Assembly (NCBI GenBank): GCA_037954325.1
Contig: JBBMNZ010000013.1
Coordinates: 4,947,501 to 5,011,500, forward strand
DNA from: Fistularia commersonii
Lineage: Eukaryota > Chordata > Actinopteri > Syngnathiformes > Fistulariidae
DNA: 64,000 nt
Direction of reading: 5' to 3'
Shown: positions 1-15,100 of the stretch, piece after piece
Layout: each line of letters begins with the position of its first letter
Position numbering within the stretch: position 1 is the first letter of the stretch
The notes under the pieces: generated by a model
What the model saw: the letters and a program-made list of their open reading frames with translations, nothing else
Databases searched by the model: none
What the model was told of the DNA's origin: nothing
Made by a program: the position numbers and the translations under genes

Positions 1-3000
1 TGGTTTTCTTACTTTCTATAGAAATATTATATATTGTTGCCAATCTGAGTTGATGATAATTCTGAGTAAAATGTTTGGTAAACCCTTCCTTAGATTATAT
101 TTATACTCAATATTTATCAAGTATCAGGACCTAGCTATAATCGTAAGAGGCTCCAACAATTTGCGTTATTGTATTGATGGTGTTTTTTTCATTGGATGAA
201 GAGGACTGATTACAAGCCTAAAATGTACAAAAGCAAATACTTTAGAGATAGAAAACTATACAACATGCTGAACAAATTTGACGTATAAAGCATGGATTCC
301 CAATACAGATACAACAAACATAGATGTCTTTGCCAAAGATAGAATTGAGTGGGGGTAGTAACGCTGCTCACAGTGAGAAGGTATGACTACTGAGCAAAAG
401 GTGCTTTAATATTAGCGCCTCTTCGTGGTTAGTAAACCACAACTTTTCCTATTTCTACTATATAATCCTTTCAAAGAGTAAGTTGCTCTGCTGTAAGTTT
501 TTGTGTATTCATTTTAATCTTCATCTTTTCAGATAATGTGAAAAGCGTTGTTTTAAAAGAAGACAAAGATTAAAAAATTCTAATTCAAAGTTTTATATTG
601 TTTTTTTTTTCCAGAATTGTCAGTCTTTGTCAGGGGTTAATTACAATACAATTATAATTTAAAAAGACAAGGCAAGATCATGGAGGCAGCTATTTCATCT
701 ATAAATCAGTCGTCTCTTTCTTAACCTCTTTTAATTCTACAACCCACTGTAATGTGAAATATCTTGAAATATCCTTGTAACATTAGAAATCCTTCAGAAA
801 GCTAAGGCATTGATGTCAGGCATTCTTGTCTATGCAAAGCTGAGAGACATTTTTCTTTTTCTGCAGTATCTCTATAAGCTGTATCCTCTTTAAACAATAT
901 TCCACTGCAGGCTAACACACACACACAAACTTTAATCCCATGGCTGAGGCTCTTATTAGGAGGCCATTATTATCTAAACTCAGAATTGAACTTCTTTGTA
1001 TATGGATTCTTTGCTTCACTCATTATGAACTTGTATGTCTCCTGATTGTAGAGCTAGCAGTTGTTTCAGTCATGTCAACAGTCATTCAAAGTTTTTAACC
1101 TCATTTATTCTATTGTTTTAAATTTTATTTTAGATACATTGTGTGAGGCATTTCTGGGCTAAAACTTAACTTTCATGAATGAGGAAGTTATTTGTGGTTT
1201 TTAATCATTGTAGTTTTCTCCAGAGTTTTGTAAATGGAGTTAAACCTCCTCATCAATCTAACAGATTACTGTGGTGAAGTTGTCAACTCAAACTAAGTAT
1301 AAAGCAATTTGGACATAATTCCCAGTTGTTTCCCATCCTTGTGTATGAATTTCCTTCATAAATTCGTACTCTTCTTGTCTCTTATCCAAACAACCTTTCA
1401 CTATCATACGCAGAGGATATATTACTGAAGTTAACCTGAATGGAAAGGAAACCTTGACCTCTCCCATATAAACACTAACAGAGGTTTGAGTCAGCAACTG
1501 TTAGTTTGAATGATAACTCAATTCTCCCTCCAACACCTTGGAGAAGAAATACTACCACCATGTCAACCGCCATAATTCAGATATTTGTTGGAGGGCTCAT
1601 AATGCCACTGGGCTTATTGGATCCTGTGTGTGGCACACAGGACAGGGCGTCCTTAAGATGCAGTAAGTTACCAAACAAAACATTTTTTTCAGTCTCAGAG
1701 TGACATCTTCATAGCTAGGAACATCATTTTTTAATACTTAATTCAGTTCTTTTTGTTATGACCACCAATGTAACATCCTGTTTCCAAACAAGGTAATTGC
1801 ATATGGAAACTATGGACAAATACGTTGTTGAAGCCCCTGTTTTCAAAGTGCTTTTGACATTTGTGAGAATAAATGCAACAGTATTGTATACACAGTGCAC
1901 CAAATGGATGTATTACAAAGACCATAATCTCTCACACAGTTTTTCATTAATTTTACATCGGCACTATTAGTAGAGGCTATTACTCAGTTCAAAGTTTCCC
2001 AGGGCATGCATATTTTGCATTTGCATGGAGTAGAATAGAGTACATTGTTCAAGTGGAAGAATGGGTAGTAATGTAGACATAGATTGCAAACAACAAACAA
2101 TGTGCCACTTAATTTACTTAACCCTAACCCTAACTTGAATCTGGCTCAATCTGCATATATATGTAAATATAATTTGAAAACAACTCTACTGTATATAACC
2201 TAGGAAAAAAAATGTTTTTTTGATTTTGTTTTCCCATATTTTTGATACACATATTGCATCCGATGAAAATTAATTATAGCCAGTCTTGTGTGTCTGAAAC
2301 CGTCCATTCATAAACTATTGAAGAGCATTCTGCATGATCCGCAAATTTTCACAGGGACAGAGTACCCCAATCCATGGCCCCCAGATACAATTTTCATTCG
2401 TTTTACGATGATAGTTATTCTTAGAACCGACAAAATCAACATACAAGTCAAATCTGTTATTCATTAGAATTTGTAGAGACCACAGCTTCAAGACACTGCC
2501 ACGACTAGTCTGTTATGTAAGTGTAATATGTAAGTTGTAGTATTGTCTAAATTAAGTTAACATGTTTTATTTCAGTTTATATCAGTACAGTTTGGTTCAA
2601 GAATCTCTGCAACAAAATGTGCATGATAAGCAAGACAGCAATGGATGAATAAATGACCAAAACGTGCACAACTCAGGCAGTTTTTTTTCGGTCACTACAT
2701 GAATCAGGATCCCACCCGAGAAGCTCAGTATATGATACTACCGTAAACTGATCAGACCTTTCCACCTCATGTTAAAGCTCAAGGAAAAATCAATTAAGGT
2801 GATAATTTCATATCTGTTAATAGCTAGGGCAAATTTCTACTACACACAAAAGTCCCTCTGGTCTACTACAGAGCAATTCCTAAAGAAGTGGTCCCTGTAT
2901 ACTGCTACATGGCCTCAGTTATTATCAATATTGAGCTGGGTGTAAAAGTGGAAGCGTAAGAATGTCTTTTGGTGCAATAGGAAAAGGGCAGACAAGAAAA

Positions 3001-5939
3001 ATTATTTCTCAACAGTGATCAGAGAGTGTCATTACAGGAATCTAATTTTACAGTCAGTATTCACAAATTTTCTCTCCCTAAATCTGAAAATAGTATTTTG
3101 ACTGCCAGCTTATGATATACAAATATAGACCTAACATATGATGCATGAGGAGTCGTAGACTCTCTTTAATAATCCTTAAGGGGCACATAATCCATTGGAA
3201 AAGAAACATTTCTTATTTGCACCTGACAAGCATGACATTCCATCCTTTGGAAGGGCTTGCTTGAGGGGATTGCCTCTAGTTGGAATAAGACAGATGTTCT
3301 CAGTAACATGTCTGAGTCATAAAATAAACTACTGCGGATGATTTGGGGAGTCAAAATCGCTCCTTAAATCATTCCACCATTCATGTAGTAGGGAAGGTTG
3401 TATCAGTTGATCAATAACAGTAGAGAAATCAAAGGATAGGACAAAATGTGATTGTGTGGTAACTCCCCTATAATCCATTACTGTCTCTTTTTTTCTTCAC
3501 CTTGTGCCAAAAAACTCCCATAGCCAACCCCCAGTTTACCTAAAATGTTGATATAGAAACTGTTTGAAAGTCAGTGTATGTTCATGTCACCATTTTGAGA
3601 TATCACATTGCGCAGTTTTCACAGTTTTTGTGAAAAAATACTTCATCCCCAAAATACAGCGATATTTTATGATGTGTGATCTGCAGATCCAATGTCGATG
3701 GAGATCCAGTGTTGCGAAGCTAAATGCTTTTACCGTATGTACCACGGCAGCTGCAGTATGAACTGCTGTTTGAAAAACACATCGTGTCATCGTCTTAGCG
3801 TCTGATCTTACTCGGGCAAGATTGACAACGTTGTGGAAAAATCTCTTTGGTTGTGTGTCACCGATGCAGCACAGATTTCTCTAAAAGTAGTACACTACCT
3901 TTGTCAAAATAAAACTGATAACATCATGGCATATTATCTTCTGATAGATTTGAAGAGGAAAGAAGGAAATGTCACCTAATTTATGTTTACTGAGGGATGT
4001 CTGTGAGGGAAAATAAAGCCCGGTGTTATTGTTCATTCCGCTTAATTTGGTCAGGCTTGTTGGGCCAATTTACTATCCTCAATTCTTGCAACGTGCATTG
4101 GCAAAAAGTAGTCAACAACTGATATTTCTACATCCTGTTAGCCTCTGTGCTTCCAGAGCAAGGTGTTCCAGGCCTTTACTGCTGTAATAAAACCGGCCTA
4201 TACTTCTGATCATCCAAGCCACTCCTGAGAGCAAAAATATACACCTCAGAGAAATTTACTGCTCCCGAGAATGTGATACCAAAGCAATTAGTGTCTCAGA
4301 GATTGGTGGGCATGAAAAATCCTTTCAGCAAGCCTTGGAGCCAATACAAAGTAAATGCATCTCAGTTTTATGGCCCCATTGCTTATTCGGTCTTGTTTGG
4401 TATTCCTCTCCAAGACACCAGGATCATTGGGGAATTATTGTGACAGGGCAATATATTATTTCTGCATAAAGCTAGAATTTACACAATAAAGATTACACCA
4501 TTGGGTACTACAGAGAAAATATTCAGAGTAAACAATTCCCACAGGAACAATTTAGTTACTTCTGCAAATGAAACAGAAGAAAGTCGCACACTTAGCGAAA
4601 AATCTTTATGATAGTGTGTTAATCTGGACATCGATAAGAGCCAACACCCCCTCTTGCCTGCCTGCATTATTAATCTTGGATTTCCCTGGTCCATTGTGTT
4701 GCGGTGTCTGGAAGGGTCCTCAGTTCATCTTTGAATTTCTATTTGCAATTTGAACTTATTTGTCAACACTTCAGTCATTGTAGTTTATTAGGGGTAATGA
4801 CTGACAACACAAAGTACCAGTTTAAAGCAGTGACATTTTTCTTCACCATTATCAGTCTTTAGACAGCAGAAGCACCATGAGATGACAGTAAGCTTCTTCT
4901 ATGAGAAGATTTGGTTCTGTTTATGTAGCGGAACAAACAACCCCAAATGTCAATGAGTGGACCTGCTCTGTGAAGGACACCAAGTGGCTGAGCTGCATTA
5001 TTTGGCACGCATTTGAAGGATTACTTGGATGCCTGTAAAACAGCGTGTAATCTAGCAGCCTATGGGGAACGGAACCCAGCTTTACCACAATGCTGTGATG
5101 AACAGGCTTCTTCACTTGTTTAGTCCCTGTCTTTGGGAAACACACATGCACACACAGATATACAGCCCCACAGGGGAACAGAAACAAAGGCCTGCACATA
5201 CAAACATAGGGAGATTCTGTGTGGAAAGCTGTTGCTTTGACTTTGCATTCCCATCGGAATGTAACTCTTAGTTATCCACTTATGCATGGAGTTTAGACCA
5301 TAACAGTTTTAATTTCAGCTTAGGGGGGCAAGAAAGATGCAGAAACACCATAGGGAAGCAAGAGCTCAACGGTGCCGTGTGTCCAAAACAGACTCCTTTG
5401 TTTCCTAGAAATGTTCTTGCTTATCTCCGAGCGTGCAGCCTTTTTAATATATTCTTTTTCATTAAATTATTGTAGTGTTATAATAATAGTCAGGGGGGAT
5501 GAACGATACGCAGTTTTTAATTTTCTTGTTCATCATGAAATATGAAAATATGAAATGATATTATGTGAAGGTTCCCAGTACATCCTTTTGGTTTTTGCCC
5601 TGAACAAACTTTTTACTGAGAGTGGATCGAAAAGAGAAAAACTGAGCAAATCATTTAAGGGAAAGTATTTTCTAGGGCGGGGAATTAGATTCATACATGC
5701 ATTTCATAACTGTGAGATTGTAGTAATATAACAAAACAACACAACTTTGTGGTTTAATTGATGCTGTGATGCTAATTATTGTCACATTTCTCACAAAATA
5801 ATCTGTTGAATGTTTGAACTCACATTACAGATTCAATTATTTTTTTAATTAAAAAAATACAATAGAAGTGCACAGTCCCACCGCCTTTGGCAATTTTTCA
5901 GTCACACGTCCTCTCTTTGCTTGACTCCTCTCTTTGCAG
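1..5939 (+). other. upstream klhl4 intron and flank, no exon recognised
   Basis: No coding exon with a KLHL N-terminal signature was recognised on either strand. The stretch is AT-rich and holds short low-complexity runs, a two-unit TAACCC motif near 2,120, and a loose inverted repeat at 1,278-1,518. It is most simply a long intron upstream of the first visible klhl4 exon. Confidence 0.5.
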
Positions 5940-6107
5940 GTTGGCTCTAAGCACCTTCTCCAAAATGAACAACAACTCGTCTGATGAATTTTTCCAGGCC
6001 ACAAATCATGCAGAACAGACTTTCCGCAAGATGGAGAACTACTTACAGCACAAACAGCTTTGTGATGTCCTGTTGGTAGCAGGGGATCACAAGATACCAG
6101 CCCACAG
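5940..6107 (+). CDS. klhl4: klhl4 exon with start of BTB domain (first visible exon)
   Basis: The exon follows a strong pyrimidine-rich acceptor ending in TTTGCAG and stops before GTTGGT. It encodes a linker (RLALSTFSKMNNNSS, the first Arg completed from the upstream exon) and then SDEFFQATNHAEQTFRKM and the first BTB strand, QLCDVLLVAG. The reading frame is open across the 5' boundary with the first base as a third codon position, which implies an in-frame upstream exon. The Met at 5965 has A at -3 and could serve as a start in a short isoform. It ends inside the Arg codon of IPAHR. Confidence 0.9.
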
Positions 6108-9100
6108 GTTGGTATCTGTCCTTCTTTCTGCTATAATTTCTATGTTGATGAAGTAATACGGACGCTAATTTAGTCATCAGTATGGACATTTGGACTTTGG
6201 TCCCTCTCTGGTCCACAGTTAAAATTCTGAAACACACTGGCATTGAAAGATGAATAAATGAATCACTTAACTCAAGAGAAAACTTTTCAGATATTCAGGC
6301 GACGGTTGACAGAATTTGACATGATCTAACATGAAAGGTTCGATGGTCTTCGTATAAATAATTCACAGCGGCACTCTGCTGTGATCAAATTGAACCTCTG
6401 CCCTTTTGAATCTCCACATTGTATTTCAGATACGAACAAAAGCCGTCATTCATTACATAGAAGAGACAGCATTTGACTGATTTTATAGATGCTTGATGTT
6501 TAATTTCATTGACTGAATATAAAAATAAGGATGTTTCCCAGTGTATTTCATCATTTTATCCAGACAGTGTAAAGTACTCACGTTCAGTTGCTGATCTCAT
6601 TTGATTAAAGCTGTATGATCAGAGTCAATATAACTGCATTAGCACATCCAACTCAATGACTGCATGCAGTGGAAACTAGTAGGATAATGCAGGATTCACT
6701 AATAAGGTTTTTTATCCTTTTCTCATGAGGTGACACCGAATTCCAAGGGCGAGTGATATTAAGCGATATCAACCATCAGCCGGTAAAACTCGCCTTGAAC
6801 AAATATCTGATCATTATTTCTTGTATTTTGTTTTTGACAGACTGGTTCTGAGTGCTGTATCAGACTACTTTGCTGCAATGTTCACTAGTGATGTGAGGGA
6901 GGCAAAGCAAGAGGAGATCAAGATGGAGGGAGTTGATCCAGAGGCCCTCAGATCCCTGGTTCATTTTGCCTACACTGGTGAGTGCTCATAAAGGCTTTCA
7001 CGAGCTCTTGAATTTTGTTATGAGACTTTTGAAATCCAACCATGATTAAAATGGATCAATAAAACCATGTATACTGAGTTGGTGCTGACCTGAAAAAAGC
7101 ACTGTTGTAACATAATATTGTTTTATGTTACCATTCAGTGTACACTTTACATTTTCTTAAGTTTTTTTCAATAGTTAAGATGTTAAGATATCCATCGGTA
7201 TGAACGGTCTGAAAATTATCTTCTTTATCCTTTACTGTTTTTTATTTATTTTATCACTATATCACAGGTTTTGACAATGTGGCTGTATTAAAGAAAAAAA
7301 ATATTGTGACATTGCAGGTGTCCTTGAACTGAAAGAGGAGACCATCGAGAGTTTACTGGCTGCAGCTTGCTTACTCCAGCTTTCGCAAGTCATCCAAGTT
7401 TGCTGTAACTTCCTCATGAAACAGCTTCACCCCTCCAACTGTCTGGGGATACGTTCCTTCGCAGATGCCCAGGGCTGCGTAGATCTGCTGAATGTCGCTC
7501 ATAACTATACAATGGTAGGACAGCCAATTACTAGACCTCATCGTTATTTGACTTAATGACTTATTTTGTAATAAGGCCTTGAGTATGCCGAATGAGTTTT
7601 GTCACCTCTAGTTGTGATAATGAATGCTATAAAGACAGTTGAAACGCTTGGTTTTATTGCTGCTGTGAGTAAATTAACATGAACATAAACCCACCGTGAA
7701 TGACATTAAATTAACCCATCACATATTTCATATTGACTGGATTTTCACTCAGCCAACAAGAAGATTCCGTTCATTATTCTCAATGCTGAAAAATGTATTG
7801 TATGTTCTCAATTGAGAATTAGATCATCTCAACTTATGGCCATGTTTATTTATTTTTTTTATCTAGTTTTTTTTTTTCCAGAAAGCATCATGGATGAATA
7901 TACAGTACTTCAAATGTTTGATTATTTTAGACCATTCCCAGCTTTTACGGCTCTTAATCTAAATAACCTGTCATAACCTGTAATGGAATGAATCGTTGGT
8001 GTCTTGAAACATACATCCTCCCAATCTAAGCAGAGGAATAGCGGCATGCACATTTGAATAGAAATGAAATTGTTTCATCCTCTCAATTTAGATATGTGAC
8101 TTAGAGATAAGACATATGGCTGCACATTTATTAGTAATCTGCATGATTTAAAATTTTTATTTCTATTTATATCTGAGAGAAATATTTGCATTCCATTACG
8201 ATTCTTACACTTACTTGTCAGATAAGGACCTGCTGGTCATGCAGCTGGGACGGCATGGGACAAATGTTATCTCCTAAAGGACATCTGCTCAGCCTGTTTT
8301 CATAGGCACCCCGTAGGATCAGGAGGTTAATCTAATCATCAAACTGCACTCGAAGGCCAACTTCCTGTTCAATCACTATAGTAATGAGCAGCAAGAGCTG
8401 GCGCTTCCTGCAAGTCTATCCTCTGGGTTTTGAGTGGAACTAGTTTTGTTTGAATACACATGTGTTTCCTTGTGAGGTTGCCCTCTTACATCCTTTTCCT
8501 TTGTGAAAGAGTGAGATAAAAACCTTTTTCGGTCAAAAGCAGTAAATAATTATATTTGTCAGTAGAAACAATATTCATCATCAAAACATATTACGTAAAA
8601 AGACTGGCAGTTAAAGAAGTAGCGTGCCACTTTATACGGTTAAACAGGGATTGTTCAACACTCAGTTTCTCAGCCGGCCCTAGATTACACATCAGCATTC
8701 CACTTTCTGAGAAAACACAGTTATTACACAATTACTGGTTTGCTGAGCTATGCTTTGCAAATAGTTTGCTCACTGTTGAGCATAGCCAGGAAAATATGAT
8801 TTGAAAATATTATCTAATAGACCCAGTCCATGTCTTGGTTTTGCAATAAAACTGATAATTATAAATAACAGGTCTCAACTACTTTCTCTGTCATTACCAT
8901 GATTGAACAGTGGATGTCTATTGTGAGGTGTGCTGCGTTTTAAACCCTGTATTTATAATAGATCCTACAAAGACACCATCAGCGGTTGTACCAAGATTCC
9001 TCTCTGTAGTTGCCACCATAAATTGTTATTGTTGCTCAATAATTAATGCTCATTTTCTTTGTTCAAAAATGAACCAGCAACATATGTGGTCAAGGTTTAC

Positions 9101-12100
9101 CTTATAATTCTTTCATACCTTTTAATGTCCAATATAGCCTACTATGGAGTCATAAAGGAGGCTGACAATTTTATAAGGTATCCTCTCTGATGGAATTGCC
9201 CACAGACACTGTCCTTGAAGAGGTAGCCATGCAGTGTTGTAATATTGTCCCGGCTCCTGGCCAGTAAATGGAAGATCAATCTTTAGGAAGGCAATAGAGA
9301 ACATTCCCCACAAAATTTAGAGGGTCCTGGTACATTGGTGTGATAAGGTGTTTATGCGCTATGCCTTTTTTGTTTCGCATTAAAAGCTGATGATCGGCTA
9401 AATAATGCCATGTGTGATCTGCAGAAATGCTCTCATTGTTTAAAAAACTGTCGGTTGGATTCATGACCTCCTGTGTTATTTGTTTTGTTTCATGAGTTTA
9501 ATTAAATACTGGACAGTCTCATCTGTTCATTCAAACATATGAAGCACTTAGAAGCAACTCTTATAGCAATCACAGGAAGACAATCAGAATTGTATTCTCT
9601 GCTGTTCGTCCTCATACCATGCAAATAAGTCCTACTCTCATTAAATCACAAACTGTGCCATCTTTGTCGTCTTGAATGTGAACGTGATGAATGTCCATTT
9701 CTTTCTTGTACAAGGAGAACTTTCTGGAGGTTATTCAGAACCAAGAGTTTCTCCTGCTCCCAACAGCTGAGATTGTTAAATTACTCTCCAGTGATGACAT
9801 CAATGTTCCCGATGAGGAAACCATATTCAAGGCTCTGATGATGTGGGTGAGATATGATGTCCAGCATCGACAACAAAACCTCGGAGTGCTTCTTGCTTAC
9901 ATCCGTCTTCCTCTCCTTCCTCCACAGGTGAGTCCTCCCACTAGCCAGCATGGCATATTTTTACATATTTAATGACTGATAAAATACATTTCATCAGCAA
10001 AAATGTAATCCATATTTTTAAAGTTCATTACAAGCTTCACAATAAGAATCATTATGTGTTTTTATGTACGTATGTATGTTTGTGTACTATATCTACAAGC
10101 GTGTGTGTGTGTGTGTGTGTGTGTACTGTGATCCATAGCCTAATGGAAACCTGTAACTGTTATAAAAAATAAATTGGGTTGCATTTATACAGGCACTTCA
10201 AAACATTTCACAAACTCATGGAATCCATCATAATAATTGCTAACAACTCGCTGCTTCCAATTCAACCCCTCGAAATCTTTTTCTGTGACATTGTACTCGA
10301 TCATTTAGAAGCTATCAAGTAAAAAATAGGGGTGACAGAGTCTTCTGCCTCCTCATCAATATTTTTTTTCCAAAGGATCATTTCCTTTCGTAATCCACAA
10401 GGAGGAATAATGTTAAACATGTCTTACTTCTCAACCATGCACATTTTCATTAGCTTAGAAAGTGCTATGAAAAATTAAGAAAAAACTGAATAAAGCATGC
10501 TGAGCATAAACTGTAGCTAAAAGAAAGTTCAACTTCAAGTAATAATTATAATTACAGTGTGATTATTGCAGTATAAAGACAGCTCTGTTTTTGTGCATGA
10601 TGTTATGTCTGCATCAGGTCACATGTGTCCATGTGAACGTTCTTATGTCCAAATACAATGGTAGCATTATGTTTTATATAGAAATTGTCATTTTAGCCTG
10701 CAGTGTTTATTGAGAGAGTAGGTTACTTGAAGGCACTTTTGTTTTGTCTGACACATCATTGTATTTAGAGATGACTGCAATTAATTTATCTTCTTCTTTT
10801 AAGCGCATAATAATCTAAATGAAATATATTTAGATCTAGATATCTAATGTAATTTAAATTGACTCTGAAGACATGTTCTTGCTATAAAAGAGACTGAAAT
10901 CAAAACTGGACCAGATCAGTATACTTCAAATCAGGATTACTAAATATCCCTCCCTTTGTAAAGCAGCTGTAAATGAGATGACCCTGGTTATATGTTAACA
11001 CACATTTCTATTGAGTCATATTGTTTTTTTTTTTATTTGATTTTTTTAAAGCATGATTTTCCGATAGCAATACAAGGAATCATTTTAATTTTGAGTTGTA
11101 GTTTAACAAAATGTAAAAATCTTGAAATCTAGCTCCTAGCAGATTTGGAAAACAACAAGATGTTCTCTGATGACCTGGAATGCCAAAAGCTGTTGATGGA
11201 AGCCATGAAGTATCATCTTCTACCCGAGAGACGTCCAATGTTTCAGAGCCCAAGAACCAAGCCTCGAAAGTCCACTGTGGGTGCTCTTTATGCAGTCGGA
11301 GGGATGGATGCTACCAAAGGTATGACATAATCAATACAATGATAAAATCCAATCGATGCTGCATAATTCATTTCAACGTTTTTGTCGGTGTTTTTTTTAG
11401 GCTCCACTACAATAGAGAAATATGACTTGCGGACAAACACCTGGGTCCAGGTTGGCATTATGAATGAACGGCGCCTGCAGTTTGGTGTGGCAGTGATAGA
11501 CAACAAATTGTATGTGGTGGGTGGAAGAGATGGACTCAAGACATCCAATATGGTGGAGTGCTACAATCCAGTCACTAAAATATGGTCCACAATGCCTCCC
11601 ATGTCAACACACAGGCATGGACTTGGTGAGTGTATGCCAGAGCCTCAACGGTAGTTTCCAAAAATCAGATCTAATGAAAAAGTATTAGACACACTGAATA
11701 TGAATCATTCATTTGAGGGCCTGCAGCTGTACAGGAAGAACAAATGTACACATTTAAAATGATATATATGTTTTGGTTGCTCTTCTCAAAGATCAGAGTT
11801 TGAGATAACGTAGTCACAGTTCTTTTACATATCTAAAGGGTTGGATTTTCAGCTTAGTCAGACGTCATGGTGGTATGAAACATGATACAGTCGCAGCTAG
11901 CTTCCGCATTTTCTTTTGAGGTACATGGCAGATATGTTCCAATTCCTCTATCAAAGCTGGGCAGCCTATGCTGAGCCTGTTTTTTTCCATAACCCTCCCT
12001 GCCCAATAAATCTCATATCAGTGGCATTTTGATTTGCGGTTGAAACAGGTCTGCCTAACAGAACAGGGAGATCTTGTCAAAGCTTTCGACTCACTCACCC

Positions 12101-15100
12101 TCTGTGGTCAGAGGTATCAGCGAGCCCGGGAAATGAAACTGCTCAGATGTCTTTCTATTGTCTGATGTTTCCTGTAACAAAAACCCTTTTGCTGCTTTGC
12201 ATGCACATTTGGAGTGTGAATTTATTCAAGCTTAGAACACCCCTGTCCAGCTGCTGAAAAAGATGTTTCTTTTGTGTTTAAAAAAAAGCTACAATTTTTG
12301 TTACAAATAAAGCTTAATTTCATGCATTAGTTTTTCTTGATGATGTTAGTCTGGCTTCACTGGGCACAGTTTAGCTGTTGTGTTGTAAGACTATTATTTC
12401 TTTGGATCATTGTTTTATCCTTTGATTTGGGGAAATAGGAGTTTATAGGCTTATGGGCTTTCATTTTGAGCAGACTGGATCAGTTCTGTGACGCTCACTG
12501 TGCCTTTTACAATGATTTTACAATTAACTTGATTTTTGTGTTTGTGTACATATGTATGTGTATGCAACAACAACAACAACAACAATAATAATGATAATAA
12601 TAAATTCCTCCGATTTATGAAGGAATTGCTGTGCTGGAGGGCCCTATGTATGCAGTAGGAGGCCATGATGGCTGGAGCTATCTCAACACGGTGGAACGCT
12701 GGGACCCGCAGGCCAGACAATGGAACTACGTTGCCAGTATGTCGACGCCACGGAGCACGATGGGCGTCACAGCACTCAATGGAAAGTAAGCTGCCATGTT
12801 TTTGTTGACTTTATAGACTGCTCAAGGTGGTTTAATATAAGTGTGCTATATCATAGCAACTGATAATCTACATTGGTGTGTGTTCATTTTTTGCCTTGAG
12901 ACCCAAAAATTCTGGACGTCTGAAAAGCACTAAGGAGTACAATTAAAGAAAACTAAAAATAATCACAAACAACAAAAAAAGAATTAATCAAAAGCTAGAC
13001 TGTCAGTTTGTTTTAAATTGTAGTCAGTAAGATATATGATGTTTATTTTACTTCTATTACCTTGTCATCATCATGTCAGTTTGCACATTGCACAGAAATG
13101 AATAGAGCTGTCTAAAGACAGATATCTTTACTTCCTCTGTTTCACAGCTCAGCAGTATTATAACACATAACCTCAAAGAGAGCATGGTTGAACTCAAGCA
13201 CACTTGCATAAACGAACATATGATGTATTGTCTGACAAAATAATTCACATTCTTATGGACAGTGTGAGATACACAACAACGTGGCAGTACAGGACTGAGT
13301 AGCCAATAGAGGAGATCAAGACTGATATTACAAAGTAATTAATATAATGTAATCTGTAATCCTAAAAAACTTGTATGTAATTTTTTTTAATTGTATGCGT
13401 TCTGTAAATGATTTCCCATACTATTTTAATGTAAATTATATTACTGTAACAATGGAAAAAGAGAGTTGTTCAGCTTCATCCAGAAATCCAGTGGAATAAC
13501 TGATTGTTATTTCTGCATCTAGGTCAAAAATAGACATCATGAAACTGTTTCCCTAGCTGCTACTTTCTTGCTCCTGGGCCTGTGAGCTACACTCACTCAA
13601 AAAAGTGATGTGAGATTTTTGTGAGAAGTGACTTTTAAGGAAAGAAACATTTGAAATATGCTCTCTATCACTCATTGGTCCATCTTGCAAAAAATCTGTC
13701 ATAGTATTCCTATTTTACCAGGACTTTAACAAACAACAGACTTCTAATATGGATGATTTTTTCAAAATGTTTTGTACATTCATTAATTCCATAAGTAACA
13801 GTTTGAATCCGTTGCATTTTCCTTTTCAGACTATTTTCAGTGGGTGGCAGAGACGGGAGCTCCTGTCTGAGGTCAATGGAGTGCTTCGATCCTCACACCA
13901 ACAAATGGAGCATGTGTGCTCCGATGACCAAAAGACGAGGAGGAGTCGGGGTGGCAACCTACAATAACTTCCTCTATGCTGTGGGTGGACACGATGCCCC
14001 GGCCTCCAACCACTGTTCTAGACTCTCAGATTGTGTTGAAAGGTTAGAACATATTTTTCCTTCAGAGATAATGCATAAACACACAACGAGTTGCAAAATC
14101 TGTTCATGATTTGTTGTTTTCAGTTAATGGAATTCACCCTGGCCAAGGGGAAAGACTTTTTGACCTTCTTCAGGTTATTAGCGTCTTTCACACACGAAAA
14201 GAGTTATAGTTTTACATCAGTTGTTTACTTTATAGTAACTGGCACCATCTTGTGGCCAAAACACACCCCTGTGAGCGTGGGTAGCTAATATTGAATAACC
14301 TGTACGGCTGCTTAGTACACTGAGAGTCACCTCTGTGGCTGTGCAATTCTTGAAGCCATTAAATACTTATACATATATTTATTATAGTTACAGGGGAGCG
14401 AGATTAAATAAAAAAATTATCACATCCAAAGAGGGAAATTTATCAAAAAAGAAAATTGAAAATTGAAAGATATTGAGGTGGCAAAACGGTGTAAACAGAG
14501 AGACAGAAAATGACCCATGACTTTGCATCTTATCTCGTTTTTTTACATACTAAATGACAACCAGTCATTGATTTGATACCAGGCATATATGTATACATAT
14601 ATATACATATATGCCTGGTATATCTATCATCTCAAATTTACTGAATGTTTTTGTCTGAAAACAGAAGTAGCAATAGAAATTTGCATTTTTTGAGTAATGG
14701 AAATATGTGTCCAACGCCTCCTTTTTGGGAAGCTTTTTTTTTGCTTCTCATAGATACATGTTCATTGAGCAGTATGACTGCCAATGGAGTTCAATAAACT
14801 GTTATGATAGGAACTTACATTTGTTTCTTTACTTTTTTGTTGCACTGATTTGAATACTTACTGATCAAAATTAATGACAATTATTGCCATGTCAGTCACA
14901 TTTATAACCCTATGACAGGTTTACATATTTCTTTCTGTATTACTGCTCAGTACTTAATGAGTGTCAACTGCGCACTGACACATCTCTTTCATCAATGTTA
15001 CTTGAGCAAACTGTAGGCTGCATGATGTCAGTGATGCGCGACATCGTAATCAATTAATACAGTAGACAAAAAAGTAATTTATAATAATTTTACACACTGA

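Noticed and set aside
2115..2135. Telomere-like TAACCC motif
   Set aside because: Only about two to three units. Too short for an interstitial telomeric array.
5887..5939. Upstream ATG in frame with the first visible klhl4 exon
   Set aside because: The intervening sequence is a classic pyrimidine tract with a CAG acceptor, so it is more likely intron than coding start.
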